DNA of 64,000 nt, from positions 4,643,001-4,707,000 of the forward strand of contig NZ_CP030265.1 in NCBI RefSeq assembly GCF_008843145.1, read 5' to 3'. Both the position numbers and the translations under genes were made by a program. Source of the stretch: Skermanella pratensis. GTDB lineage: Bacteria; Pseudomonadota; Alphaproteobacteria; Azospirillales; Azospirillaceae. Of this stretch, positions 9,802 through 18,659 are shown one piece after another. Position 1 is the first letter of the stretch. The number at the start of each line of letters is the position of its first letter. Under the pieces are notes generated by a model. The model saw nothing but the letters and a program-made list of their open reading frames with translations, had not been told where the DNA came from and searched no databases.

Positions 9802-10736
9802 TCAGCGGGCACAGAGTTCCGCCGTCGTCGCATCGGGCAACTCCGCCGCGGAGACGCCGAACCGCGCCACCACGTCCAGATGCTCCGGCGTGCCCAGGAA
9901 CGACCGCAATTCCCGGTCGAAGGCCTCGACCAAGTCGGCGTCCTCCTTGCGGAAGCCGAAGGCGCCGTGCTCGGCGGGCTTGGCCGCCTGCCGCGCCGTC
10001 GGCCGGAACGGCTGCGCCACTTCCAGGATCTTCGGCTCGCGTTCCACCACCGCCCTGACGGCGGGCGCGCCGGCCGCCAGGGCATCGACCCTCCCGGTCA
10101 CCACCCGCGCGCGGCGGCGGCCACGTTGGGGAAGATCGCGAGCTGGCTGTCGCGAATCCCCGCCGCCTGGGCATGGCTTCGCTCGATGGTTCCGGCCACG
10201 ACGCCCAGCCTGACCGACGGGTCCTTGGCGATATCGTCGTAGCTGTGGATGTCGCGGGGGTTGCCGGCGCGGACCGCCAATCCTTTTCCCAGATGGTTGA
10301 CGGCGCGGTAGGTCGGCGCGGAGAACGCGATCTGCCGGCAGCGCTCCGGCAGGACGTACATGCCGGATGCGATCACGTCGAAAACGCCGGCCCTCAGGTC
10401 GCGGATCAGGGCGGCGAACTCCACCTCGACCGCCCGGATCTCCCGCACCCCCAGGCGGGCGAAGACCCGGCGGGCGACCTCCGGGGCTTCGCCGGTGACG
10501 CGCCCGTCCGGGAGCCGGTAGGAGAAGGGAGGCAGCGGCGCGTAGCCGATGCGGACGGTCCGGGTTCGCATGATCCGGTCCAGCGTTTCCCCGGCCCGGG
10601 ACGACGGAACCGGCAGGATCGGACCGGTCAGGATCAGACCGAGCAGGATCGGCAGGAATGCCGCGGTCCGCCTGCCGGACCAGCCCGCCGGAGCCCCGCC
10701 ACCGCTTGATTTCCCCGACCGGCAACGTGCGATCAT
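9802..10736 (-). pseudogene. EhuB-like amino-acid/ectoine-type substrate-binding protein, frameshifted
   Basis: Read as one protein it would have about 311 residues, but the frame breaks near 10105. Seen: from the ATG at 10736, a signal peptide (a hydrophobic stretch ending SSRAGET), then an SBP_bac_3 domain with VRIGYAPLPPFSY, GVFDVIASGMYVLPERC and RLGVVAGTIE, after which the frame ends at RGW-stop. The next frame continues directly with VTGRVDALAAGAPAV to a stop at 9802. One base is missing at the GGGTGG run. Similarity is closest to EhuB-type binding proteins. No permease or ATPase is adjacent, and the hybrid kinase is divergent. It could be a true pseudogene or a sequencing error. Confidence 0.75.
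10614..10655. repeat. Imperfect 15-bp tandem repeat, about three copies
   Basis: The heptamer CAGGATC recurs at 10614, 10629 and 10644, a 15-base period, inside the signal-peptide codons of the EhuB-like gene. The flanking bases of each unit are similar but not identical. Confidence 0.6.
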
Positions 10737-10855
10737 GATTGACCCCCGCAATCGGTACAATTTAAGGATGGTTAACCCGAGCATCATAGTGCCATCATGG
10801 ATAGAGCCGCCATCACCCAGGTTAATCGATACAGGATAGGAACAGGCCGCAGCCC

Positions 10856-13414
10856 ATGAAGCGCGTCCGACTTCCCACGATGTTGCTTGCGGCCGCGCTG
10901 CCCATCGTGCTCTTCGCCGCAACCATGACGGTCCTGTTCGACCGCCAGCAGACACGGTCCTGGGAAGCGGTCATGCATCAGGCCACCACGGCCGCGCGCG
11001 CAACCGTCGACGAGCGCGTGACGACGATCCGGATCGCGCTCGAGACGCTGGCGACATCGGGCTGGTCCGCTGACCGTCGGCGCGCCGACTTCCCCGCGCA
11101 GGCGGAGCGCGTCCTGGCCATGCGCCCGGACTGGATGGCTCTCCGGCTCACCGCGCCGGACGGCGGGATCGAGGCCGACGTGCGCCGCGACGGTCTCAAG
11201 ATCCCGCGGGCCGCCGGACCGGACGAGGCGGACACCGGGATCGCGGCGGTCTTCCGCTTCGGCGAGCCGCAAGTCAGCGGCATCCTGACGGATCCGGCGC
11301 GGATCGTCGAACCGGTCTTCGCGGTCAGCGTCCCCCAGTTCGGCGGGAACGGGGTCGAGCGCGTCATCACGGCCTATGTGCGCGCCTGGACGATCAACCA
11401 GGCCCTGCGCGACCAGGGCGTCACTCCGGGGTGGCGGATCGCCGTGCTGGACGAGGACGCCAACCTGATCGCCCGTACCCTGTCGGAGGATCCGCGCGAC
11501 CCGGGCATCGGCGGCCCGCCGGACGCGACCCTGCTGGACGGGCTGCGAAGCGGGCTGCCGATGTTCCACGCGACCAACATCCTGAACGAGAACCTGTACA
11601 CCTCCTCCGCCATCTCGGGCCTGACCGGATGGACCATAGCCCTCGGCATGCCGGCGACGCTGGTCGACCTGCCGGCCAAGCGGACCCTGTCGGCGGTGGT
11701 CGGCGGCGGTATCCTGGCGGTGGCTCTCGCGCTCGGGATCGGCTGGATGCTGGCGCGCTCCCTGATGAAGCGCAGCGCCGCCGAGCGGCGCCTGCTCCAG
11801 CTGGAACTGGCCCAGGCCTCGAACGAGCGCACCGCGGCCATCCTGGAAAGCACGACCGACGGAGTCTTCGAGGTCAACCCGGGCTGGCGCATCATCTTCA
11901 TCAACAGCCGCGCCCGCGCCCTGCTCACGGGGGGCGTCGACGTCACCGACAGGCTGCTGTGGGACGTCCTGCCCGACGCCGACACGACCGCCTTCTGGCA
12001 CGAGTACCATCGCGTCGCCACGGAGCGGGTCCCGGCGGAGTTCGAGGAGTTCTATCCGGCCCTGGGGGCCTGGTTCTATGTCCGGGCGTTCCCCCTGCCC
12101 GACGGCGGCATCGCCGTCTATTTCCAGGACGTGACCGAGGGCCGCCGCGCCCGTGACGCGCTGGCCGACAGCGAGCGCCGCTACCGGTTCCTGGCCGAGA
12201 GCATCCCCCAGATCGTCTGGACGGCGACCCCGGACGGTGGGGTCGACTATGTCAACGGCCGGCTCAAGACCTATCTGGGAGCGCGGGAGGAAAGCTTCGC
12301 CGACGGCTGGAGATGGCTCGAAAACCTGCACCCGGACGATGTCGAGAGCACCCGGCAGTCCTGGAAGCACGCCCAGACCGACCTCGTGGTCTATGAGCAC
12401 GAGCACCGCTTCCGCCGCCACGACGGCATGTACCGGTGGCATCTGGCCCGCGCCCTGCCGATGCTGGACGAGACCGGACAGGTCGTGAAATGGTTCGGCA
12501 CCTCCACCGACATCCATGACCAGAAAGTGCAGCAGGAGGCGCTCCAGGCCGCGCGCGACGAGGCCGAGCGCGCCCGCGGCGTCGCCGAGCAGGCCGACCT
12601 GGCCAAGAGCAGGTTCCTCGCCGCCGCCAGCCACGACTTGCGGCAGCCGATGCAGTCGCTGTTCCTGTTCGCCGACAGCCTGCAGGCGCATATCGCCGAT
12701 GCGGAAGGGGCCGACAAGCTGCTGCACCTGCGGCGCGGCCTGGACGCGCTAAAGGTCCTGCTGGACGGGCTGCTGGACATTTCGCGGCTGGACGCCGACG
12801 TGGTCGAGCCGACCGTCGAGGACGTGCCGCTGGACCCGTTGCTCGATCAGGTCGGAAGCGCCTACGCCAAGGTGGCCGCGGCCAAGGGCCTGTCGTTCGA
12901 GATCCGCGCCTGCGGCGGCACCGTGCGCACCGACCGCACCTTGCTCAGCCGCATCCTGAACAATCTGCTGGAGAATGCCGTCCATTATACCGAAGCCGGC
13001 CGGATCAGGATCGACTGCCGCCGGACCGGCGACACGGTCCGGATCGAGGTCCAGGACACCGGCATCGGCATTCCGCCCGATCACATGGAAGACATCTGGA
13101 CGGAGTTCCACCAGGTCGGCAACCCGGAGCGCGACCGGAACCAGGGGCTCGGCCTCGGGCTGGCGATCGTCGATCGCCTCGCCCGCCTGCTGGGCCACCG
13201 GGTGGACGTCCGGTCGGCCCTGGGCCGGGGCTCCGTCTTCAGCATCGAGCTGCCGGCCGGCGCCGCCGTGGAAACTCCGGCCGCCGCTCCCGCCGCCCCG
13301 GTCGCCCCTGCTCCGGCCCCGGCCTCCGCCATCCCGCCGCCATGGGGAGGCGGCGCTATGCGGTGCTGGTGGACGACGACGCGATCGTCCTCCTGGGCCT
13401 CCAGAGCATCCTGA
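10856..13414 (+). CDS. Membrane PAS-PAS sensor histidine kinase (hybrid, receiver out of frame)
   Basis: An 852-residue kinase. Seen: a membrane helix at about residues 9-28, a periplasmic Cache-like sensor to about 278, a second helix at about 279-303, two PAS domains (about 325-430 and 438-560), a HisKA site AAASHDLRQPMQSL with H593, an N-box LNNLLENAVHY near 700 and a G-box DTGIGIP near 735. After an Ala/Pro-rich linker the frame ends in about 18 non-conserved residues. A receiver domain continues in the -1 frame from 13342. Hybrid kinases of this subgroup normally carry that receiver in frame, so a one-base loss near 13340 is likely. It is divergent from an orphan binding-protein gene. 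The signal sensed is unknown. Confidence 0.8.
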   Translation: MKRVRLPTMLLAAALPIVLFAATMTVLFDRQQTRSWEAVMHQATTAARATVDERVTTIRIALETLATSGWSADRRRADFPAQAERVLAMRPDWMALRLTAPDGGIEADVRRDGLKIPRAAGPDEADTGIAAVFRFGEPQVSGILTDPARIVEPVFAVSVPQFGGNGVERVITAYVRAWTINQALRDQGVTPGWRIAVLDEDANLIARTLSEDPRDPGIGGPPDATLLDGLRSGLPMFHATNILNENLYTSSAISGLTGWTIALGMPATLVDLPAKRTLSAVVGGGILAVALALGIGWMLARSLMKRSAAERRLLQLELAQASNERTAAILESTTDGVFEVNPGWRIIFINSRARALLTGGVDVTDRLLWDVLPDADTTAFWHEYHRVATERVPAEFEEFYPALGAWFYVRAFPLPDGGIAVYFQDVTEGRRARDALADSERRYRFLAESIPQIVWTATPDGGVDYVNGRLKTYLGAREESFADGWRWLENLHPDDVESTRQSWKHAQTDLVVYEHEHRFRRHDGMYRWHLARALPMLDETGQVVKWFGTSTDIHDQKVQQEALQAARDEAERARGVAEQADLAKSRFLAAASHDLRQPMQSLFLFADSLQAHIADAEGADKLLHLRRGLDALKVLLDGLLDISRLDADVVEPTVEDVPLDPLLDQVGSAYAKVAAAKGLSFEIRACGGTVRTDRTLLSRILNNLLENAVHYTEAGRIRIDCRRTGDTVRIEVQDTGIGIPPDHMEDIWTEFHQVGNPERDRNQGLGLGLAIVDRLARLLGHRVDVRSALGRGSVFSIELPAGAAVETPAAAPAAPVAPAPAPASAIPPPWGGGAMRCWWTTTRSSSWASRAS

Positions 13415-13728
13415 AGGACTGGGGCTACGACGTGCTGGCCGCCGGATCGACGGATCAGGCGCTGGAGCGGCTCGGGACCGCGAACCGCAAGCCCGACATC
13501 ATCGTGGCGGACTACCGGCTGCGCGGCGGCCGGGTCGGCACCGAGGCGATCCTCCGGATCCGCGACCTGTTCTGCAGCGACATTCCCGGCGTGATCCTGA
13601 CCGGCGAGACCGGGCCGGAATGCGCGCAGGACGCCGCCGCCTACGGCTTCAGCATCGCCCACAAGCCGATCACCTCGCATCAGCTCAGCCTGGCGGTGGA
13701 GAGACTGCTCAGCAACGCCGCGGACTGA
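13342..13728 (+). CDS. Receiver (REC) domain, probably the C-terminus of the preceding hybrid kinase
   Basis: A 128-residue CheY-like domain. Seen: acidic pocket DDD at residues 11-13, phospho-acceptor D57 in IIVADYRLRGG, a Thr in the VILTGET strand and K108 in HKPI. It starts at an ATG inside the kinase frame and overlaps it by 73 bases, with no ribosome binding site in front (the upstream bases are C-rich linker codons). So it is either a separate overlapping protein or, more likely, the end of the kinase displaced by a one-base change. Known: the REC of such kinases modulates or relays phosphate. Confidence 0.7.
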   Translation: MGRRRYAVLVDDDAIVLLGLQSILKDWGYDVLAAGSTDQALERLGTANRKPDIIVADYRLRGGRVGTEAILRIRDLFCSDIPGVILTGETGPECAQDAAAYGFSIAHKPITSHQLSLAVERLLSNAAD

Positions 13729-13731
13729 CCG

Positions 13732-15354
13732 TCACGGCGTCCGGGTGATGCGCCCCTCCACTTGCGGCATCACCGGGCCGTGCGCCTTGATGTATTCGGC
13801 GACCACCATTTCCAGGTTGGGGCCGTAGTCATAGGCGTTGGCGGCCTTGGCGAACAGGGCGTAGCCGTCGCCGCCCGCGCGCACGAAGTTGTTGGTCGCG
13901 ACCTTGTAGGTCGCCGCGGGGTCGAGCGGCCGGAAGCTGCCGTCCGGCTCGCGCACGTCCACCGACTGGATGCGCGCGCCTTCCGGCTTGGCGGGATCGA
14001 ACGAATAGCGCAGGCCGGCGACCTGCGGGAAACGCCCGGTGCCCGACATGGTCTTGTCGTGCGCCTTGGACACCCCGCCCTCCAGGCTCGCGCGGAGGTC
14101 GGCGCCGCCGATCTCGAACGTGGCCAGGGTATTGGAGAAGGGCAGCACCTCGATCACCTGGCCCATGGTCACCCGGCCGGCCGGGATGCCGGCCCGGATG
14201 CCGCCGCCGTTCTGGACCGCGATGCGGGTCCCCTGGTCGCGCGTCGCCCACAGCATCGCGTCGGCGATCAGGTTGCCCAGGTTGCATTCGCCGAACCGGC
14301 AGGCGTCGCTGGTGCCGACCAGCTCCACGCCGGCCTCGCCGACCGGCTGCCGGCGGAGCTCGGCCAGCGGCACGTTGAGCTGGACGATCTTGTCCTGCAC
14401 CGCGGGGTCTTGCGCCACCTCGGCCCCCAGGGAGATCGGCCCGCCGGTCCACGCCGTGGCGACGCCGGATGCGTCGAAGGTGACGTCCAGCCGCCCGAGA
14501 TGGGTGCCGTAGGCGCCCGCCTGGACCACCAGGGCGGGGGCGCCCGACGGGGTCCTGACGACGGTCGGATAGGGGCCGGCGGCCTTGTCGTTGCCGGTCT
14601 CCAGGAAGCTGTGGCTGTGCCCGCCGACATAGACATCCACGCCGTCCACCGCCGCGGCCAGCGCCTGGTCCTCGGCGTAGCCGATATGGGTCAGCGCGAT
14701 GATCTTGTCGACGCCGCGCGCCTTCAAGTCGGCGACCGCCCGCGCCAGGGCGGCGGCCTCGTCCTGGAACGCCACGGTCGGGCCGGGGCTTGACGTGATC
14801 GGGGTATCGGACGTGGTAAGGCCGATGACTCCGATCCGCTGCCCGCCCTTCTCGACTACGGTGGACGGCTTGTAGCGGCCCTCCAGGCCGGGCTCGCGCG
14901 AGCTGTCCAGGTTGGCGCTCAGCACCGGCCAGGACACCGCGTCCAGATAGGGGCGCAATCCCGCCGGGCCGTCGTCGAACTCGTGGTTGCCCAGCGTCTG
15001 GGCGTCGGGGTTCAGCATCCCCAGCACCGTCTGGACCGCGCCGTGCTTGAAATGGGTGTAGAAGAGGGTTCCCTGGAACTGGTCGCCGGCATCGAGGAAC
15101 AGGGCATCGTCGCCGCGCAGCTCCCGGAGCTTCGTCCGCAGGCGGGCGGCGCCGCCGACGCACTTGGCGGCCGATTCGTCCTTCGGCGTGCAGAAGCCGC
15201 CGGTGGAGGTCACCTGGTCGTACCGGGCGTGCACGTCGTTGACGTGCAGGATGCGCAGCTGGAACTCTGCGGCTCCGGCCGCCGCGGGCCAGAGGGCGGT
15301 TGTTCCGAGCAGGGTCAAGAGCCCTGCCCCAAGCAGAGCGGTTTTCGTCGCCAT
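13732..15354 (-). CDS. Secreted 5'-nucleotidase / metallophosphoesterase family protein
   Basis: A 540-residue exported enzyme. Seen: a signal peptide ending near AAAGAAEF; the metallophosphatase motifs ILHVNDVHARYD, DAGDQFQGT, GNHEFDDG and VGGHSHSF, which carry the Asp, His and Asn ligands of the two-metal site; then a 5_nucleotid_C domain with VQNGGGIRAGIP and a C-terminal FVRAGGDGYALF substrate loop. Known: UshA-type enzymes hydrolyse nucleotides and UDP-sugars in the periplasm. Length (about 540) is normal. The ATG at 15354 follows GGAGGG at 11 bases; an upstream extension lacks support. It ends 3 bases from the receiver gene in a convergent arrangement. Exact substrate is not visible. 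Confidence 0.88.
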   Translation of the reverse strand: MATKTALLGAGLLTLLGTTALWPAAAGAAEFQLRILHVNDVHARYDQVTSTGGFCTPKDESAAKCVGGAARLRTKLRELRGDDALFLDAGDQFQGTLFYTHFKHGAVQTVLGMLNPDAQTLGNHEFDDGPAGLRPYLDAVSWPVLSANLDSSREPGLEGRYKPSTVVEKGGQRIGVIGLTTSDTPITSSPGPTVAFQDEAAALARAVADLKARGVDKIIALTHIGYAEDQALAAAVDGVDVYVGGHSHSFLETGNDKAAGPYPTVVRTPSGAPALVVQAGAYGTHLGRLDVTFDASGVATAWTGGPISLGAEVAQDPAVQDKIVQLNVPLAELRRQPVGEAGVELVGTSDACRFGECNLGNLIADAMLWATRDQGTRIAVQNGGGIRAGIPAGRVTMGQVIEVLPFSNTLATFEIGGADLRASLEGGVSKAHDKTMSGTGRFPQVAGLRYSFDPAKPEGARIQSVDVREPDGSFRPLDPAATYKVATNNFVRAGGDGYALFAKAANAYDYGPNLEMVVAEYIKAHGPVMPQVEGRITRTP

Positions 15355-15505
15355 CGTCGCATGTCCCTCCGGAAGATCCCGGCCCCGAAGCCGGCCCCCA
15401 ACCTTTTGCACGATCGTGCGTTCAGTCTTCAAGAAGAACTCTCCCGGACTGCCCTGCCGGCTTCGGCCGCAATGCTGATTCGAGCCCAAACCTGAAAGGC
15501 CTGCC

Positions 15506-16918
15506 ATGGAAAGTGTCGATGCCGTGCTCGGCGCACTCAACACCGTGATCTGGGGGTACCTACTGATCTATGTGCTGATCGGCGCCGGGATCTATTTCAC
15601 CGTGAAGACCAGGTTCCTGCAGTTCCGCCGGTTCGGCCACCTGTTCAGCGTGATGTCCGGTTCCCGCCACTGCGAGGGCGGCGGCATATCGCCGTTCCAG
15701 GCCTTCTGCGTCAGCATGGCGAGCCGGGTCGGCACCGGCAACATCGCCGGCGTCGCGATCGCGCTGACCCTGGGCGGACCGGGGGCCGTGTTCTGGATGT
15801 GGTGCGTCGCCCTGGTGGGCATGGCGACCGCCTTCGTCGAGGCGACCCTGGCGCAGCTCTACAAGGTGCCGCAGCCGGACGGCACGTTCCGCGGCGGCCC
15901 TGCCTATTACATCCAGCGCGGACTGGGTTCCCGCGCCTGGGGCATCGTGTTCGCGGTGCTGCTGATCTTCACCTTCGGGCTGGCCTTCAACGCGGTCCAG
16001 GCGAACACCATCGCCGACGTGCTGGGCGAGAGCTTCGGGCTGCCGACCTGGGTGACCGGCGTGGCGCTGGCGCTGTTCTGCGCGCCGATCTTCTTCGGCG
16101 GCATCCGCTCGGTCGCCCGGGTGGCGGAATGGATGCTGCCGGTCATGGCGCTGGCCTACGTGGCGCTGGCGCTGCTGATCCTGGTGATCCACATCGACCG
16201 CGTGCCGGACATGTTCATGCTGATCGTCCGTTCCGCCTTCGGGCTGGACCAGGCGGCGGCCGGGGCCTTCGGCGGGCTGACGGTGGCGCTGATGAACGGG
16301 GCCAAGCGGGGCCTGTTCTCCAACGAGGCGGGCATGGGAAGCGCCCCCAACATGGCGGCCACGGCGACGACGACCCATCCGGCGACCCAGGGCTTCATCC
16401 AGGCGCTGGGCGTCTTCGTGGACACCATCGTGATCTGCTCGGCCACCGCCTTCATCATCCTGCTGTCGAACCAGTACGACGTGACCGGCGCCACCGAGAT
16501 GGCCGGCGCCAGCCTGACCCAGTCGGTGATCGCGGAGGAGTTCGGCGCGGCCGGCGGCCTGTTCATGACCTTCGTGATCTTCCTGTTCGCCTTCTCCTCG
16601 ATCATCGGCAACTACGCCTATGCCGACGGCAACATGACCTTCCTGGGCGCCCGGATCAGCACCTTCAACATCTTCCGGATCGTCGCCCTGCTGGCCGTGC
16701 TGGGCGGCTCGATCGGCGAACTGCCGACCGTCTGGGCGCTGGCCGACGTCGCCATGGGCCTGATGGCGCTGGTCAACCTGGGAGCCATCCTGATGCTGTC
16801 CAAATGGGCCTTCGCGACCCTGGCCGATTACGAGGCGTCGGAGGAACGGGGACTGCCCCATTTCGAGGCCAGCGGCAACGCGTTGATGCCGGGCGCGCTG
16901 AAGACGGAGGTCTGGTAG
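15506..16918 (+). CDS. Alanine/glycine:cation symporter (AGCS) family transporter
   Basis: A 470-residue membrane protein. Seen: about ten hydrophobic helices, the family signatures GTGNIAGVAIALTLGGPGA at about residues 77-95 and NGAKRGLFSNEAGMGSAPN at about 262-280, and an FVDTIVICSATAFIIL segment. These identify the AGCS (AlsT/DagA-like) family, which takes up alanine or glycine with sodium or protons. It is divergent from the 5'-nucleotidase; the 150 bases between hold both promoters. The start ATG at 15506 has a weak AAAGG site 17 bases upstream. High confidence on family; substrate preference is inferred. Confidence 0.92.
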   Translation: MESVDAVLGALNTVIWGYLLIYVLIGAGIYFTVKTRFLQFRRFGHLFSVMSGSRHCEGGGISPFQAFCVSMASRVGTGNIAGVAIALTLGGPGAVFWMWCVALVGMATAFVEATLAQLYKVPQPDGTFRGGPAYYIQRGLGSRAWGIVFAVLLIFTFGLAFNAVQANTIADVLGESFGLPTWVTGVALALFCAPIFFGGIRSVARVAEWMLPVMALAYVALALLILVIHIDRVPDMFMLIVRSAFGLDQAAAGAFGGLTVALMNGAKRGLFSNEAGMGSAPNMAATATTTHPATQGFIQALGVFVDTIVICSATAFIILLSNQYDVTGATEMAGASLTQSVIAEEFGAAGGLFMTFVIFLFAFSSIIGNYAYADGNMTFLGARISTFNIFRIVALLAVLGGSIGELPTVWALADVAMGLMALVNLGAILMLSKWAFATLADYEASEERGLPHFEASGNALMPGALKTEVW

Positions 16919-17039
16919 GTGCTACGGCCCCCGCATCAGGCGGCGATGCTGCTTTCGTCCCGATTGACAGGAATCGCCGTCACCGCCACCGTGCGGACAC
17001 GACAATAACAACCAATGACGAACCGGGAGGAATCGACCC

Positions 17040-17357
17040 ATGTTCACGCTGGCCCTGCTGCTCTACCGGAAGCCCGGCACCACCACCGAGCAATACCAGA
17101 CCTACTGGCACGACGTTCACGGCCCGATCGCGGCGAAGATCCCCGGCCTGCGTGGCTACGTCCAGAAGCACGTCCAGCCCGACGCCGAAGGCAACGTGCC
17201 GGTGGACGGCATCGCCGAACTGACCTTCGACAGCGCCGACGCCCAGCAGGCCGGCTTCGCCTCCCCGGAGGGCAAGGCCGCGTTGGACGACGTCGCCAAC
17301 TTCGCGGACACGTCGCGGGTGGTGGCCTTCCCGGTGGAGGTGCGGCGGATCGTTTAG
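17040..17357 (+). CDS. EthD family small protein
   Basis: A 105-residue protein with the dimeric ferredoxin-like pattern of the EthD family. Seen: LLYRKPGTTTEQYQTYW near the start with a DVHGPIAAKIPGLRGYVQ segment (the usual Hx-GP-LA-K-PGL signature) and a C-terminal F-ADTSRVVAFPVEV strand. Known: EthD-like proteins accompany degradative enzymes, but most have no proven reaction. GGGAGGA lies 8 bases before the ATG. It stands alone between the symporter gene and a degraded region. Function unknown. Confidence 0.8.
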   Translation: MFTLALLLYRKPGTTTEQYQTYWHDVHGPIAAKIPGLRGYVQKHVQPDAEGNVPVDGIAELTFDSADAQQAGFASPEGKAALDDVANFADTSRVVAFPVEVRRIV

Positions 17358-17442
17358 CGGTCGGCCGGGGGCTGGGGCGGTCCTGGGGAGGGGAGGTCGC
17401 GGCGTTGGGCCGCGGGGGGGCTCCCCAGTACGCCGGATTTGA

Positions 17443-17541
17443 TTGCAAGCGGGCACCTCCCGCTTGACGATCACACCGGAGTTGCTGAAGGACTCCTGGT
17501 CGAAGGTGTACGCGATATTGAAGGAACGAGGAGTGCTGTGA
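17443..17541 (+). pseudogene. Possible 3' remnant of a toxin gene (TumE/DUF6516-like)
   Basis: An open frame of 32 codons from just after an in-frame TGA at 17440 to a TGA at 17539. Its C-terminal part reads LLKDSWSKVYAILKERGVL. Its stop overlaps the start of the next gene as TGATG, the coupling seen in two-gene toxin-antitoxin operons. The following gene belongs to the family usually paired with TumE/DUF6516 toxins. I infer that this is the end of a lost toxin gene; the residues alone are too few to prove it. Confidence 0.35.
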
Positions 17542-17723
17542 TGACCACGCTTCGCATCGGCATCACAAGCTATGAGCAGATGAAGGCCCGGACCATGGCC
17601 ATCGCGCGGGGCGAGCTTCGTCCCGGTCCCGACGAGCCCAAGGTCTGGTTCACCTCCATGGATTCCCTCGCGAATGTCTTGTCGGAGGGCAACCGGACAC
17701 TTCTGCGCCAGATCAGCATGTAA
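17541..17723 (+). pseudogene. Truncated TumA-type antitoxin / transcriptional regulator
   Basis: A 60-residue product. Seen: the well-conserved N-terminus of a small HTH regulator family, with SYEQMKARTMAIARGE, PDEPKVWFTS and VLSEGNRTLL. It then stops after RQISM, just before the part where family members (about 120-130 residues) carry the winged-helix DNA-binding region. The start ATG overlaps the stop of an upstream remnant. Known: such proteins neutralise and autoregulate TumE-like toxins. Here both partners appear broken, so the module is probably dead. The tRNA-Gly 3' end lies 176 bases away, a common integration point. Confidence 0.6.
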
Positions 17724-17899
17724 GAATACGGCGTGAAGTTCGCCTTCCCGATCTACCCTGGCTTTTTCGCCCTCATCCACACACGCGAGAAGAGTGGAAA
17801 AGCGCTCCTGGGCGCTGTGATCGCCTGAAATCCGGACCGTCACCCCTGAAGACGGGATGAGCCGAATCTTCAAATTACTGTATTTGAGGGGTCTCGATT

Positions 17900-17973
17900 T
17901 GGAGCGGGTGAAGGGAATCGAACCCTCGTCGTAAGCTTGGGAAGCTTCTGCTCTACCATTGAGCTACACCCGC
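17900..17973 (-). tRNA. tRNA-Gly(CCC)
   Basis: A full cloverleaf on the minus strand: acceptor GCGGGTG (17967-17973) pairing with CACCCGC, D-arm GCTC/GAGC, anticodon loop TTCCCAA with anticodon CCC on an AAGC/GCTT stem, T-arm AGGG-TTCGATT-CCCT, discriminator T and an encoded CCA at 17900-17902. It has no close neighbour in the same direction. Its 3' end points at the degraded toxin-antitoxin region. Confidence 0.95.
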
Positions 17974-18071
17974 AACGCCCTTGTTTATAGGGCATCGCCG
18001 CCCCCGATTCAAGGCGGCGATTCACTCCCCCGTACTGGCCCTCGTACAGACCCTCACGTAGCCCCGCGCAC

Positions 18072-18659
18072 TCACGCCGGCGCGTTCAGCAGCCGCCACT
18101 CCCGGGCATAGGCCGGCGCGCCCGCGCCCTGCCGGGCGGCGATCTCCGGGGCCAGCATCGGCCGGGGCTCGGCGAGCCAGCGGGTCAGCATGCCGGAGAC
18201 TCCGGCGAGCGAGCCTTCCACCAGTTCCAGCGCCAGGAAGCGGTCCAGGTCCACCGGGCCGGGCAGGCTCATGGAGAGCGTCAGGTCCCGGGTGAAGCCG
18301 AAGCGGCCATAGTAGGGCGCGTCGCCGACCAGGACGACGCTGCGCCAACCGGCGGCCGAGGCCCGGTTGAGGCTCTGGCGGATCATCTGGGCGCCCAGGC
18401 CGCCGCTCCGCATGTGCGGCGCGATCGCGATGGGGCCGAGCAGGATGGTCGGCACCGTGCCGCCGATCAGGATGGGCCAGTAGCGGATGGTGCCCACGAC
18501 GGCATCGTCCTCCAGCGCCACCAGCGACAGGCCGGGGACGGGGTCGACGCCTTCGCGCAGGCGGTAAACGGTCTTGCCGGCCCGTTCGGGGCCGAAGGAG
18601 AGGTCCAGCAGGGTGTCGATGGCGGCGGCGTGATGCGGCTGCTCGATCGCAATGTTCAT
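18072..18659 (-). CDS. GNAT family N-acetyltransferase
   Basis: A 195-residue protein. Seen: the GNAT pattern with LVALEDDAVVGTIRYWPI (beta 2-3) and LGPIAIAPHMRSGGLGAQMI, the acetyl-CoA-binding motif A with its R-S-G-G-L-G loop, then a PYYGRFGFTRD segment near residue 120, which is typical of the YhbS/predicted-acetyltransferase subgroup. The acyl acceptor is unknown. The ATG at 18659 is the natural start. It lies about 100 bases beyond the tRNA-Gly 5' end. Confidence 0.85.
   Translation of the reverse strand: MNIAIEQPHHAAAIDTLLDLSFGPERAGKTVYRLREGVDPVPGLSLVALEDDAVVGTIRYWPILIGGTVPTILLGPIAIAPHMRSGGLGAQMIRQSLNRASAAGWRSVVLVGDAPYYGRFGFTRDLTLSMSLPGPVDLDRFLALELVEGSLAGVSGMLTRWLAEPRPMLAPEIAARQGAGAPAYAREWRLLNAPA

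Noticed and set aside
13330-13420. Programmed -1 frameshift in the hybrid kinase
   Set aside because: No X-XXY-YYZ slippery heptamer or clear downstream stem was seen; an indel is the simpler explanation.
15560-16861. A 433-codon open frame on the minus strand
   Set aside because: It is antisense to the AGCS transporter; its composition (very rich in His, Gln, Arg and Asp) is typical of a shadow frame.
17724-17840. Open frame continuing after the antitoxin stop (GVKFAFPIYPGFFALIH...)
   Set aside because: Short, no start codon with a ribosome binding site, and not a recognisable antitoxin C-terminus.
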